This document shows positions 26,727-35,621 of a stretch of 62,233 nucleotides of DNA, one piece after another. The notes beneath the pieces were generated by a model. It worked only from the letters and a program-made list of their open reading frames with translations, searched no databases and was not told the DNA's origin. Location of the stretch: positions 1-62,233 of the forward strand of contig NZ_SMKK01000019.1 in the NCBI RefSeq assembly GCF_004348425.1, written 5' to 3'. This DNA comes from Actinomadura sp. 7K507 (GTDB lineage: Bacteria > Actinomycetota > Actinomycetes > Streptosporangiales > Streptosporangiaceae). The first letter of the stretch is position 1; each line of letters begins with the position of its first letter. The translations under genes were made by a program, and so were the position numbers.

Positions 26727-27941
26727 CTACGCATCGGACGGGACGATCTGCGAGTCCTTCATGCCTCCGTACTGGACGAAAGCCCACCATTCCGGACCGA
26801 AGTCCGGGTAGTGGCTCTTCTCCGAGAAGTTCACCGGCCCGAGGAAGTGGGGGATCTGCTCCGGGGTCGCCTTCTCGATCGCGGCGGTCATCTCCGCCGG
26901 GTCGGTGCTGTCGGCGAGCTTGGCGGCGTAGGCGGCGAGGATGACGTCGTTGTAGGTGACGACGTAGCTGTTCATGCTGAACGCCAGCTTCCCGCCGGTC
27001 TCCTTGCGGATCGCGTCGAAGAAGGACTTGAACCCCGGTGACTTCGTGGTCTCGTGCCCCTGGACGGCGAACGAGACCGACTGCAGCCGCATCCCGTCGT
27101 AGGCGCTCACCGGCCCGACCTTCGAGAGGTCGCCGGAGGTGAAGTTCTGGCTCGCGTACGTCGGGACGTCGGGGTCGAGCTTCGTGCGCGCCTGCATGAT
27201 CGCGGCGGACGGGGGCCCGTAGGAGTCCAGGACCAGGACATCGGGCTCGGAGTCGAGTGCCTGCTGCATCTGGGACGTCGCGTCGACGGCGTTCACCGGC
27301 ACCGTCACGACGTCGGTGGTGATCCCCTTGGTCGCGAGCACCTCCTTGATGGTCTTGGCGCCCGCCGAGCCCGACTTCTCCGCGGTGATCAGGCTGACCT
27401 TCTTGAACCCCTTCCCGGTGAACTCCTCCGCCAGGGAGGCCGCCATCTGGTCCCGGAGGTAGATGGTGCCGAACAGGTGCGGGTACTTCTCCGGGTCGTT
27501 CAGGGTGGGCTCCGGCCCGTGCGTCACCATGAACACGTCCGCCTGCGCCAGCAGCGGCGCCGCCGCCATCATCCCGGCGGTGACCATCCCCGGGATCACG
27601 GCCTGCGGGCGGCCGTCGGCGACCAGTTCCCTCGCGTGGGTGGCGGCCTGGACCGGGTCGCCGCCGGTGTCGATGACGTTGAGTTCGATGGGCTTGCCGA
27701 AGACGCCGCCGTCCGCGTTGACCACGGCGACGGCCGCGCGGGCCCCCTGGGCCATCGCCTGGCCCACCGAGGCGTAGCTCCCGCTCATCCCGAGGAGAGC
27801 GTCGATCTTGAACGGCTTGTCGCCGCCCGGCCCGGTGCCGTCCGGAGCCGAGGAGTCGGTTCCCCCGCTGCCGCATGCGGTGGCCGCGGCCATCGTCGTC
27901 GCGAGGACGGCGGCCACCAGGCTTCTGCGCAGGGCTCGCAT
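26727..27941 (-). CDS. ABC transporter substrate-binding lipoprotein (LivJ/K-like)
   Basis: 404 aa from ATG 27939-27941, GGAGG four bases upstream. A Sec lipoprotein signal with lipobox TACG puts Cys23 as the anchor. The mature domain is a type I periplasmic binding fold (DALLGMSGSYASVGQAMAQG, then VFGKPIELNVIDTGGDP). First gene of the importer set and 20 bp after the aldehyde dehydrogenase stop. It determines substrate choice; candidates are aromatic or alicyclic carboxylates rather than amino acids given the neighbours (inference). Confidence 0.92.
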   Translation of the reverse strand: MRALRRSLVAAVLATTMAAATACGSGGTDSSAPDGTGPGGDKPFKIDALLGMSGSYASVGQAMAQGARAAVAVVNADGGVFGKPIELNVIDTGGDPVQAATHARELVADGRPQAVIPGMVTAGMMAAAPLLAQADVFMVTHGPEPTLNDPEKYPHLFGTIYLRDQMAASLAEEFTGKGFKKVSLITAEKSGSAGAKTIKEVLATKGITTDVVTVPVNAVDATSQMQQALDSEPDVLVLDSYGPPSAAIMQARTKLDPDVPTYASQNFTSGDLSKVGPVSAYDGMRLQSVSFAVQGHETTKSPGFKSFFDAIRKETGGKLAFSMNSYVVTYNDVILAAYAAKLADSTDPAEMTAAIEKATPEQIPHFLGPVNFSEKSHYPDFGPEWWAFVQYGGMKDSQIVPSDA

Positions 27942-27961
27942 GGTGCCTCCCTCCGCGCGGG

Positions 27962-29428
27962 TCACGAGCCGCCGCCGGCCGGAGTGTGGCCGAGGATGCC
28001 CTTGATCTCCAGGTAGTCGTGGAAGCCGAACTCGCCCCATTCGCGGCCGTTGCCGCTCTTCTTGTAGCCGCCGAACGGGGAACCGAAGTCGAACCCGTCG
28101 TTGATCGCGACCGACCCGGCCCGGATCCGGCGGGCGACGGCGCGGGCCTGCTCAAGGTCGGTGCCCGCGACGAACCCGGCGAGGCCGTACTCGGTGTCGT
28201 TGGCGATCTCGACGGCGTGGTCAACGTCGTCGTAGGCGAGGATGGTGAGGACGGGCCCGAAGATCTCCTCGCGGGCGATGGTCATGTCGTTGGTGACGTT
28301 CGCGAACACGGTCGGCTGGACGTAGAAGCCCTTGCCGAGGCCGTCCGGACGGCCCGGACCGCCGGCGGCCACCGTCGCGCCCTCGTCGATGCCCCGCCGG
28401 ATCAGCGACTGGATCTTCTCGAACTGGGCGCCGGACACGACCGGGCCGATGGCGAACCCGCCGCCCGGGTCGCCGACCGTGACCCCGGACGCCGTCTCGC
28501 GGGCGATGCCGATCGCCTCGTCCATGCGCGCGCGGGGCACGAGCATGCGCGAGGGGGCGCTGCAGGTCTGCCCGGAGTTGACCATCATGGTGCCGACGCC
28601 CTTCGCGACGTTCTCGGCGAACGCGTCGTCGTCGAGGACGATGTTGGGGCCCTTGCCGCCCAGTTCCTGCGTCACCCGCTTGACGCCGGGCGCGGCGTTG
28701 CGCGCGACCTCGACGCCCGCGCGCACCGAGCCGGTGAAGGAGACCAGGTCCACGCCGGGATGCGCGGACAGCGGCACGCCGACGCCGGGCCCGTCGCCCT
28801 GGACGAGGTTGAACACGCCCGGGGGGACGCCGGCGGCGTCCATGATCTCGGCGAAGAGCTGCCCGCTGAACGGCGCGTTCTCCGACGGTTTGAGCACCAT
28901 CGTGCAGCCGGTCGCCAGCGCCGGGAACACCTTCACGGCGATCTGGTTCAGCGGCCAGTTCCACGGGGTGATCAGGCCGCAGACGCCGATCGGCTCCTTG
29001 ACGACCAGGGTCTCGCCGCGCTGCTCCTCGAACGAGAAGCCCTCCAGGAGTTCGATCGCCTTCGTCAGGTGCCCGAGCCCGAGGTGCACCTGGAAGCCGC
29101 CGGCGAGCGCGGCGGGCGCGCCCATCTCCTCGGTGAGCGCGGCGGCGAGGTCGTCCTTGTGCTTGGAGTAGCCGTCGAGGATGCCGCGCAGCAGGTCGAG
29201 GCGGTCCTCGCGGGTGGACTCGGCCCACGCGGGGAAAGCCTTGCGGGCGGCCTCGACCGCCTTGTCCACGTCGGCGGCCGTCCCGGCCGCGACCCGGCCG
29301 CAGACCTCCTCGGTCGCCGGGTTCACGACGTCGAAGGTGCCCGCCCCCGCCGGCTCGGTCCCCGCCGGCTCTGTCCCTGCCGGCTCGGTCCACTGGCCTC
29401 CGATGTAGAACGTCTTGTACTCGCGCAT
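27962..29428 (-). CDS. NAD(P)-dependent aldehyde dehydrogenase
   Basis: 488 aa. Complete ALDH motifs: ITPWNWPLNQIAVKVFPAL, LVSFTGSVRAG, the general base in VTQELGGKGPN (about residue 250) and the nucleophile in MMVNSGQTCSAPSR (about 288), then EEIFGPVLTI. The N-terminus carries a triplicated pentapeptide TEPAG from a 15-bp repeat. Oxidises an aldehyde to the acid. In this operon it could act on the aldehyde released by the ThDP enzyme or by alcohol oxidation. Confidence 0.93.
   Translation of the reverse strand: MREYKTFYIGGQWTEPAGTEPAGTEPAGAGTFDVVNPATEEVCGRVAAGTAADVDKAVEAARKAFPAWAESTREDRLDLLRGILDGYSKHKDDLAAALTEEMGAPAALAGGFQVHLGLGHLTKAIELLEGFSFEEQRGETLVVKEPIGVCGLITPWNWPLNQIAVKVFPALATGCTMVLKPSENAPFSGQLFAEIMDAAGVPPGVFNLVQGDGPGVGVPLSAHPGVDLVSFTGSVRAGVEVARNAAPGVKRVTQELGGKGPNIVLDDDAFAENVAKGVGTMMVNSGQTCSAPSRMLVPRARMDEAIGIARETASGVTVGDPGGGFAIGPVVSGAQFEKIQSLIRRGIDEGATVAAGGPGRPDGLGKGFYVQPTVFANVTNDMTIAREEIFGPVLTILAYDDVDHAVEIANDTEYGLAGFVAGTDLEQARAVARRIRAGSVAINDGFDFGSPFGGYKKSGNGREWGEFGFHDYLEIKGILGHTPAGGGS
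29346..29390. repeat. 15-bp in-frame tandem repeat at the aldehyde dehydrogenase N-terminus
   Basis: cc(c/t)gccggctc(g/t)gtc at 29346, 29361 and 29376. Encodes TEPAG three times, between the first beta strand (FYIGGQW) and the conserved AGTFDVVNP. Confidence 0.88.
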
Positions 29429-29504
29429 GACTCGCCCATCTCTTTCTCGAAGTGCATTTCAGTTCGTTCTTCGTTCGGGAGCCGGTCGTATCAGGGCTAT
29501 TGCG

Positions 29505-31211
29505 TTACTGCATTCCCTCGGCGTACCAGGTGCGGAATTCGGCGTAGTTGGGCATTTCCTCGGAGTTCGCCTTCGGGTCGACGGCGACGTGGACGACCGC
29601 GGTCTTCCCGCTGGCGAAGGCACGCTTGACGGCCGGGGCGATGTCCTCGTCGCGCTCGACGTACTCGCCGTGGCAGCCGAAGCCCTCGCCGACCTTGTCC
29701 AGGCGGGTGTTCTTGCTCCAGTGCACGCCGGTCTCGCGCGACCCGGCGCCGAAGGTGCGCTTGTAGACGCCCACTTCGAGGCCCCAGGCGTAGTCGACGG
29801 CCACGACGCAGACGAGCGGCAGGTTCATCCGCGCGGCCGTCTCCAGTTCCGCGATGTGGAACATGAAGGACGAGTCCCCGGTGACCAGCATCACCGGCCG
29901 CCGCCCGCCGTCGGCGACCGAGGCGCCGACCGCGTACGGCAGGCCGGTGCCCAGGTGCCCGAAGTTCTGGTTCCACAGGACGTCGTGCGGCTTGGCCTGC
30001 GAGTACGTCCACTGGTAGATGGTCGTGGCGCCCCCGTCGCGCACCATGATCCCGTCGGCCGGGAACACCTTCGTCGCCTCGACGACCAGGCGCGCGGGAT
30101 GCACGGGCGACATGCCGGACGGCGCCGTCTCCGCGAGTTCCGCGAGCCGCTTGGCGTCCTGCTCTATCCAGCCGTCGAGCTCCTTGGCGGGCGTGCGCGG
30201 CGAGCCGGCGAGGGCGTCGGCGAGCTGCGGGACGATCGCGCGCAGGTCGCCGACGAGCGGGAGGTCGATGGGGCGGTTCACCCCGATCGCCTCGGGGTCC
30301 TGCTCGACGAGGAGCCATTTGCGGTTCGCCTCGTTCTCGACCCAGTGCCGCCAGCGTCCGTAGTGGACGGGCTCGCCCAGTTCGGTGCCGATGGCCAGGC
30401 ACAGGTCCGACTTCACCACCGCCTCGACCGCCGACTGCGAGAAGCCGTACGGCCAGGTGCGGTCCTCCAGGCCCTTGATGTAGGAGGTGCCGCCGGACGT
30501 CTGGATGACGGGGCAGGCCATCGCGTCGGCGAGCCGCTTGACCGACTCCCCGGCGCGGGCGGTGTGGACGCCGTGCCCGACGAGCAGGATCGGCTGCTCG
30601 GCGGCGCGGATCAGCCGCGCCGCCTCGGCGATCTCGTCCGCTCCCGCGCCCTGCCCGACCAGCCGGTACCTCTCGGGCGGCAGCGCGGGCGGAACGTCCA
30701 GCTCCTCCTGGATCACGTGGGACGGGTACTCGATGTAGACCGGCCCGGGGGTACCGGTCAGGGCCTTGCGCAGCCCCTCGCGGATGATCTCGTCGGTCTG
30801 GTCGGCGTACTCGATGCTGGCGGCGTACTTCACCGACGGCTCGAACAGCTCGGACTGCTTGACGAACTGGATGCGGCCGCGCCGGACCCGCTGCTCGGTG
30901 ATGCGGGCGCGCTGGCCGCCGAGGAAGACGACCGGGGAGTTCTCGACCATCGCGCACTGGACGGCGGGCGCCATGTTCGCCATGCCCGGCCCGAGCGTCC
31001 CGACGCACACCGCGGCCTTGCCCGTCATGCGCGACACCGCCTCCGCCATGAAACCGGCGGACGCCTCGTGGTGGGGCGCGACCACGTTCCATCCGCGTTC
31101 CTCCGCGAGGTGGAACAGGTGGACGAAGTTCGGGTCGGGGATACCGAAGATCGTGTCGATGCCCTCGGCCTCGAAGAGCTGCAGGATGCGCTCGTAGACC
31201 TTAACCGGCAT
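29505..31211 (-). CDS. ThDP-dependent enzyme of the acetolactate synthase/benzoylformate decarboxylase family
   Basis: 568 aa from ATG 31209-31211 (GGAGG 9 bases upstream; GTG 31220 is too close to it). The activating Glu is in APHHEASAGFMAEA (about residue 50). The ThDP-Mg motif is GDSSFMFHIAELETAA followed by VAVDYAWG, unlike the common GDG...NN: the second metal ligand appears to be Asp. FAD contacts of true acetolactate synthase are not obvious. It may decarboxylate a 2-oxoacid or cleave a 2-hydroxyacyl-CoA, as oxalyl-CoA decarboxylase/HACL relatives do. It overlaps the SDR gene end by 11 bp. Confidence 0.85.
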   Translation of the reverse strand: MPVKVYERILQLFEAEGIDTIFGIPDPNFVHLFHLAEERGWNVVAPHHEASAGFMAEAVSRMTGKAAVCVGTLGPGMANMAPAVQCAMVENSPVVFLGGQRARITEQRVRRGRIQFVKQSELFEPSVKYAASIEYADQTDEIIREGLRKALTGTPGPVYIEYPSHVIQEELDVPPALPPERYRLVGQGAGADEIAEAARLIRAAEQPILLVGHGVHTARAGESVKRLADAMACPVIQTSGGTSYIKGLEDRTWPYGFSQSAVEAVVKSDLCLAIGTELGEPVHYGRWRHWVENEANRKWLLVEQDPEAIGVNRPIDLPLVGDLRAIVPQLADALAGSPRTPAKELDGWIEQDAKRLAELAETAPSGMSPVHPARLVVEATKVFPADGIMVRDGGATTIYQWTYSQAKPHDVLWNQNFGHLGTGLPYAVGASVADGGRRPVMLVTGDSSFMFHIAELETAARMNLPLVCVVAVDYAWGLEVGVYKRTFGAGSRETGVHWSKNTRLDKVGEGFGCHGEYVERDEDIAPAVKRAFASGKTAVVHVAVDPKANSEEMPNYAEFRTWYAEGMQ

Positions 31212-32226
31212 GCGTGCCACCCTCCTTGGAGGTGTTCTTCGCGGGGGATTTCGCGATCGCGAAGCTCTTCGCGATGTGGTCGTTGTGGCCCGACGGGACG
31301 ATCGGCAGGAGCCAGGGGTCGGAGGTGTCGCGGATCGCGTCGATCCGCTCGCCGACCTGCTCGATCGTCCAGGACGGCCGGTACACGCCCGGGGTCTCGG
31401 CGACGAAGGCCCGCGCCACGCGGCCCGCGATCGACACCAGCATCTCGCCGGTGATCGAGCAGGACTCGTGCGCGAGCCACCCCACGGCGGGGGCCGCCAG
31501 TTCCGGCTCCATGGGCGGGTAGGCCGAGGTGTCGATGCCCCCGGCCATCCGCGTGACGGCGGCGGGAACGATGACGTTGCACTTCACGCCCGCGTCGGCG
31601 CCCTCCAGCGCCACCACGTTGGACAGCCCGATGACGCCCGCCTTCGCCATGGCGTAGTTGGCGACCCGGTGGTTGCCGTACAGGCCGCCGATCGACGAGG
31701 TGAGGACGACCCGCCCGTATCCCGCCTCGCGCATCCGGGGGAACGCGGCGCGCACGACGTGGAACGCGCCCCGCAGGTGGACGTCCAGGACGGCGTTCAG
31801 GTCTTCGTACGTCATCTCGGTCAGCGGCGCGGGCCGGTGGTTCCCGGCGTTGTGGACCAGGACGTCGATCCGGCCGAAGTGGTCGAGCGCCGCCTCGACG
31901 ATCGCCGTCCCGCCCGCGGACGTCGCGACGGTCTCGGTGCAGGCGACGGCCTCTCCCCCGGCGGCCTTGATCTCCCGGACGACCTCGTCGGCGGGACCCG
32001 CGTCGGCGCCGTCGCCGCGCAGGCCGCCGCCCGGGTCGTTGACGACGACCCTGGCGCCGCGCGACGCGAGCAGCAGGGCGTAGGCGCGGCCCAGCCCCCG
32101 CCCGGAGCCGGTGACCACGGCGACACGGCCGTCGAATCTCAACTCAGGCGTGCTCACTTCAGGCGTGCTCACTTCAGGCGTGCTCACTTCAGGCGTGCTC
32201 ACTTCAGCGGGTCTCACCTCAGGCAT
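31201..32226 (-). CDS. SDR dehydrogenase with HSD17B4/MFE-2-like C-terminal extension
   Basis: 341 aa from ATG 32224-32226, overlapping the monooxygenase stop by 8 bases (ATGCCTGA). After a repeat-built N-terminus (PEVST four times) come VAVVTGSGRGLGRAYALLL, VLVHNAGN, VLTSSIGG and catalytic YAMAKAG. The extension ETPGVYRPSWTIEQVGERI is typical of the peroxisomal multifunctional-enzyme type of (3R)-hydroxyacyl-CoA dehydrogenases, which supports a beta-oxidation role on a bulky substrate. Confidence 0.88.
   Translation of the reverse strand: MPEVRPAEVSTPEVSTPEVSTPEVSTPELRFDGRVAVVTGSGRGLGRAYALLLASRGARVVVNDPGGGLRGDGADAGPADEVVREIKAAGGEAVACTETVATSAGGTAIVEAALDHFGRIDVLVHNAGNHRPAPLTEMTYEDLNAVLDVHLRGAFHVVRAAFPRMREAGYGRVVLTSSIGGLYGNHRVANYAMAKAGVIGLSNVVALEGADAGVKCNVIVPAAVTRMAGGIDTSAYPPMEPELAAPAVGWLAHESCSITGEMLVSIAGRVARAFVAETPGVYRPSWTIEQVGERIDAIRDTSDPWLLPIVPSGHNDHIAKSFAIAKSPAKNTSKEGGTHAG
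32146..32220. repeat. 15-bp in-frame tandem repeat at the SDR N-terminus, 4 exact units plus one degenerate
   Basis: aggcgtgctcacttc is repeated exactly at 32146, 32161, 32176 and 32191; a fifth diverged copy is at 32206-32220. Encodes EVSTP repeats immediately after the start codon. The fifth copy also contains the stop of the upstream monooxygenase gene. Confidence 0.92.
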
Positions 32227-34093
32227 GGCGACCACCGTCCAGTGCGAGCCCTTCCATCTCGCCCGTGTCGCGCCATGTGCGCAGGACGTCCTCCATGGCG
32301 AAGAAGCCGGGCCCGTACGGCTCACCGAGGTGCGAGCGGACGTTCTCCTCGCCCTCGTTGTTGTAGTAGCCGGGGGTGCATTCGCGGACGAAGGCCATGG
32401 TGTCCATCGCGTTCTCGGTGATGGTGGTGCACCACTGCTCCTGGGCCTCCGGGGTGGGCTCCACCGTCTCGGCGCCGCGGGCCCGCGCCTCCGCGACGAT
32501 GTAGGCGATGTGGTCGGCCTGCTGCTCGAACATCGCCGTCGTGCTCGCGGTCACGCCGCCCTGGATGAACCCCGTGAACAGCAGGTTGGGGAAGCCGCGG
32601 CTCGTGATGCCGTGCAGGGTGCGGTACCGGTCGGCCCAGTGGTCGTAGAGGGACACGCCGCCGCGTCCGGTGAACGGCTCGATGCCGAGCCGCCGGTCGA
32701 GGTCGGTGGTGATCTCGAAGCCGCTGGCGAAGATGATGCAGTCGACCTCGTGCTCCTCGCCGTGCGCGACGATGCCCTTCGCGGTGATGCGCTCGACGCC
32801 CTTGGTGGCGGACACGTCCACGAGGGTGACGTTCGGGCGGTTGAAGGTCGGCAGGTACTCGTCGCTGAACCCGGGCCGCTTGCACAGGAAGCGGTAGTAG
32901 GGCTTCAGCGCCTCGGCCGTCTCCGGGTCGTCGACGACCTCGTCGACGCGGTCGCGGGTCCGCTGCATCGTCCGGTAGTCCTGGATCTCCCGGAGCTCCA
33001 CGAACTTCGCGACGTCGGCCAGCGCGGCCCAGCCGCCGGTGGCGTCCAGGTGCGCGGCGAGGTTGCGGCTGACCTCCGTCCACCCGTCGCAGACGAGGTC
33101 GGGCTGGCCGGGCGCGAACGCCTCGAACGCCGCGGTGTGGAAGTTGCGCTGCCGCTCCTTCTGCCAGCCCGGCTTCAGCGACTCCGCCCATTCGGGATCG
33201 GTCCGCGAGTTGCCGCGCTCGTGGATGTAGGACGGCGTCCGCTGGAAGACGTACAGGTGCTCGGCGGTGCGGGCCAGGTGCGGGATGACCCCGACGCCGG
33301 TCGCGCCCGTGCCGATGATGGCGACCTTCTTCCCGGCGAGCCCGTCCATGCCGCCGCTCATGTCGCCGCCGGTGTACTCGTAGTCCCAGCGCGCCGAATG
33401 GAACGTGTGCCCCTCGTAGTCGGTGATGCCCGGGATGCCGGGTAGCTTCGGCTTGTTGAACGGCCCCTGGCACATGACGACGAAGCGGGCGCGGATGTCG
33501 TCGCCCCGGTTCGTCCCGATCCGCCAGCGGCGGAGCTCCTCGTCCCACTCCAGCGACTCGATCTTGGTGCTGAAGATCGCGCCGTCGTAGAGCCCGAAGT
33601 GGCGGCCGATGCGCTGGGCGTGCTCGTAGCACTCCTGCCCGGAGGCGTACTTCTCCGTCGGCATGTAGCCGGTCTCTTCCAGCAGCGGGAGGTAGCAGTA
33701 GCTGTCGGTGTCGACCTGGATGCCGGGGTAGCGGTTCCAGTACCAGACCCCGCCGAAGTCGCCGCCCAACTCGACGACCCGGACGTCGCCGACCCCGGCC
33801 CGCTTGAGGCGGGCCGCGCAGATGAGCCCCGCGAAGCCGCCGCCGAGCACCGCGACCTCGATGTCGTCCGAGATCGGCTCCCGCGGCACGACCGGCGTGT
33901 ACGGGTCGGCGTCGTAGAACTCCTCGAAACCGCCCTCGGTCGCCAGGTACTGCCGCTGGCCGTCGGGGCGGAGCCGCTTGTCGCGCTCGGCCAGGTACTT
34001 CGCCCGGAGCGCCTCGTGGTCGATCTCCGGGGTCCGTGTTGGTTCACAGGCCGGTTCACAGGCCGGTTCACTGGTCGGTTCGCGGTTCTGCAT
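32219..34093 (-). CDS. Baeyer-Villiger-type flavoprotein monooxygenase
   Basis: 624 aa from ATG 34091-34093. FAD Rossmann motif VAVLGGGFAGLICAARL (about 78-95), the BVMO fingerprint YEGHTFHSARWD (about 230) and a second dinucleotide motif IIGTGATGVGVIPHL (about 255). The length with an N-terminal extension (ALRAKYLAERDKRLRP) matches cyclopentadecanone/steroid-type BVMOs. It would insert oxygen next to a ketone, giving an ester or lactone with NADPH and O2. The N-terminus holds a 12-bp repeat (EPACEPAC). Neighbouring propeller and amidohydrolase genes could open the lactone. Confidence 0.92.
   Translation of the reverse strand: MQNREPTSEPACEPACEPTRTPEIDHEALRAKYLAERDKRLRPDGQRQYLATEGGFEEFYDADPYTPVVPREPISDDIEVAVLGGGFAGLICAARLKRAGVGDVRVVELGGDFGGVWYWNRYPGIQVDTDSYCYLPLLEETGYMPTEKYASGQECYEHAQRIGRHFGLYDGAIFSTKIESLEWDEELRRWRIGTNRGDDIRARFVVMCQGPFNKPKLPGIPGITDYEGHTFHSARWDYEYTGGDMSGGMDGLAGKKVAIIGTGATGVGVIPHLARTAEHLYVFQRTPSYIHERGNSRTDPEWAESLKPGWQKERQRNFHTAAFEAFAPGQPDLVCDGWTEVSRNLAAHLDATGGWAALADVAKFVELREIQDYRTMQRTRDRVDEVVDDPETAEALKPYYRFLCKRPGFSDEYLPTFNRPNVTLVDVSATKGVERITAKGIVAHGEEHEVDCIIFASGFEITTDLDRRLGIEPFTGRGGVSLYDHWADRYRTLHGITSRGFPNLLFTGFIQGGVTASTTAMFEQQADHIAYIVAEARARGAETVEPTPEAQEQWCTTITENAMDTMAFVRECTPGYYNNEGEENVRSHLGEPYGPGFFAMEDVLRTWRDTGEMEGLALDGGRHA
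34041..34088. repeat. 12-bp in-frame tandem repeat at the BVMO N-terminus
   Basis: ggttcacaggcc at 34041 and 34053, then diverged copies at 34065 and 34077. Encodes REPTSEPACEPACEPT directly after MQN. Confidence 0.88.
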
Positions 34094-34103
34094 GCGGGCG
34101 TCC

Positions 34104-34139
34104 TCGGCTCGGGTGATGTCATCGGCTCGGGTGATGTCA
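34104..34139. repeat. Exact 18-bp tandem duplication upstream of the BVMO start
   Basis: tcggctcgggtgatgtca occurs at 34104-34121 and 34122-34139 without mismatch, in the 74-bp gap between the Rieske stop and the BVMO start, where the BVMO ribosome site would be expected. It is the one intergenic array whose period is a multiple of three. Confidence 0.88.
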
Positions 34140-34167
34140 CAGGAGTCGGCGGGGGGCTGGGACCGGG

Positions 34168-35580
34168 TCAGGCGAGGTCGGTGGGCTCGCCGGTGCCCAT
34201 GTACCGCGCGAGGTTGCGGTGCAGGTTCACCACGCTGCGCTCGCGGTACGGGTTGGGCTTGGGACCCGAGAAGGCGCGCGACTTCATGCCCTGCTGGACG
34301 GCCGCCATGTTGGAGAAGTCCTGCGGCAGGACGGTCCGCCAGCCCGGGTCGTCCACCGGCGTGTGGACCCACTCGGTCTCCGGCTCCCCGCCGGGCGGGA
34401 ACAGCTCGAACACGGCGGCTTCGAAGATGCACTTGTCCGGGTCGTGGCCGTACGGGCGGAACCGGTAGCAGAGCATGTTGTTCAGCGCGTGGCCGATCTG
34501 GAAGTTGGGGAAGATCTGCCAGGCGGTGCCGGCCTTGGCCACCGCCTCCGGCGGGACGGTCGGCCAGAACACGCCGCGCTCGGCGTCCTTCTTGCGGGCC
34601 GAGTCCAGCCAGGCCCGCAGCACCTCGGGGCCGGGGGTGCCCTCCGGGACGTCGTCGACGAGTTCCCGCGCGGCCTGCACGAGCGTCCAGGTGGTGTTGG
34701 TGTTGGCGTTCTCCCAGGTGAAGTTCTGCAGTTCGGCCGTCGCCTTGCGCGGGTCGTCGCCCTCACCGAGCCGGACCTTGGCCTGGTTCTCGTCCATGTT
34801 CTTGGGCGCGTCGTAGCCGATGTTGCTGTGCCTGCCCTGCGCCCTGGCCCAGCCGAGGAAACCGCCGTACCTCCGGAACTCGGGGTGGGTGTAGGGGACG
34901 TGGTAGGTCTCCATGAACGCCTCGAAGGCGACCTTCCAGTTGCAGTCGAAGACCAGCCAGCGCCGCCACCGGTAGCGCATGTTCTCCAGCTGGAACGGGT
35001 CCAGCAGGCTCGCGGCCGGTTCGAGGTAGTCGCGCAGGGGCTCGCAGTCCGGGTCCAGGTTGATCCAGATCCAGCCGCCCCAGGTGCCGATGTTCACCTG
35101 CTTCAGGCTGATCCGCTCGTCGGTCAGCCCGCACGGCCAGTCCTCGCGCTCGGGGACGTGGGTGCATTCCCCGTCGGTGTTGTACCGCCACCCGTGGAAG
35201 CCGCAGACGAACTGGCGGCCGTGGCCGCGGGCGTCGTGCGCGCCGGGCGGGACGTCGACGAGCCGCCGGCCCCGGTGGGAGCAGACGTTGTGGTAGGCGC
35301 GGAACCGGTCCTTCGCGGTGCGTACCACGATGACGGAGTCGTCGAGGATGTCGTAGGTGAGCCAGTCGCCGACCTCGGGCACCTCCTCGACGCGGGCGAC
35401 CTGCTGCCACACCTTGGCCCACAGCCTGTCGCCCTCGGCCCTGGCGTACTCCTCGGAGACGTAGGCCTCCACGCCGATCGTCATCGGCTCCGACAGCGGT
35501 TCGGCCGAGGCCGCCGCCTGCGTGTTCTCCGCCGACTGTGCCTTCTCCGCCGACTGGGTGTTCTCCAGAGTCTCGCTCAT
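34168..35580 (-). CDS. Rieske non-heme iron oxygenase, alpha subunit
   Basis: 470 aa from ATG 35578-35580. The [2Fe-2S] Rieske motif is C-S-H-R-G-R-R ... F-V-C-G-F-H-G-W (about 95-125). Mononuclear iron ligands are in FMETYHVPYTHPEF (H-x4-H, about 225). The length and the second domain match terminal oxygenase alpha subunits of the phthalate/aromatic group. Hydroxylates a ring or methyl group using NAD(P)H through a reductase. No ferredoxin, reductase or beta subunit lies in the window. N-terminus bears an 18-bp repeat (ENTQSAEKAQSAENTQ). Confidence 0.92.
   Translation of the reverse strand: MSETLENTQSAEKAQSAENTQAAASAEPLSEPMTIGVEAYVSEEYARAEGDRLWAKVWQQVARVEEVPEVGDWLTYDILDDSVIVVRTAKDRFRAYHNVCSHRGRRLVDVPPGAHDARGHGRQFVCGFHGWRYNTDGECTHVPEREDWPCGLTDERISLKQVNIGTWGGWIWINLDPDCEPLRDYLEPAASLLDPFQLENMRYRWRRWLVFDCNWKVAFEAFMETYHVPYTHPEFRRYGGFLGWARAQGRHSNIGYDAPKNMDENQAKVRLGEGDDPRKATAELQNFTWENANTNTTWTLVQAARELVDDVPEGTPGPEVLRAWLDSARKKDAERGVFWPTVPPEAVAKAGTAWQIFPNFQIGHALNNMLCYRFRPYGHDPDKCIFEAAVFELFPPGGEPETEWVHTPVDDPGWRTVLPQDFSNMAAVQQGMKSRAFSGPKPNPYRERSVVNLHRNLARYMGTGEPTDLA
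35522..35570. repeat. 18-bp in-frame tandem repeat at the Rieske oxygenase N-terminus
   Basis: Units at 35522-35539 and 35540-35557 with a partial third at 35558-35570. Encodes ENTQSA / EKAQSA / ENTQAA, a Gln/Ala/Glu-rich leader before the conserved domain. Confidence 0.85.
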
Positions 35581-35621
35581 GACTTTCTCCAACCCGGGGT
35601 GATCTGGGTGGCTGTACGGGG

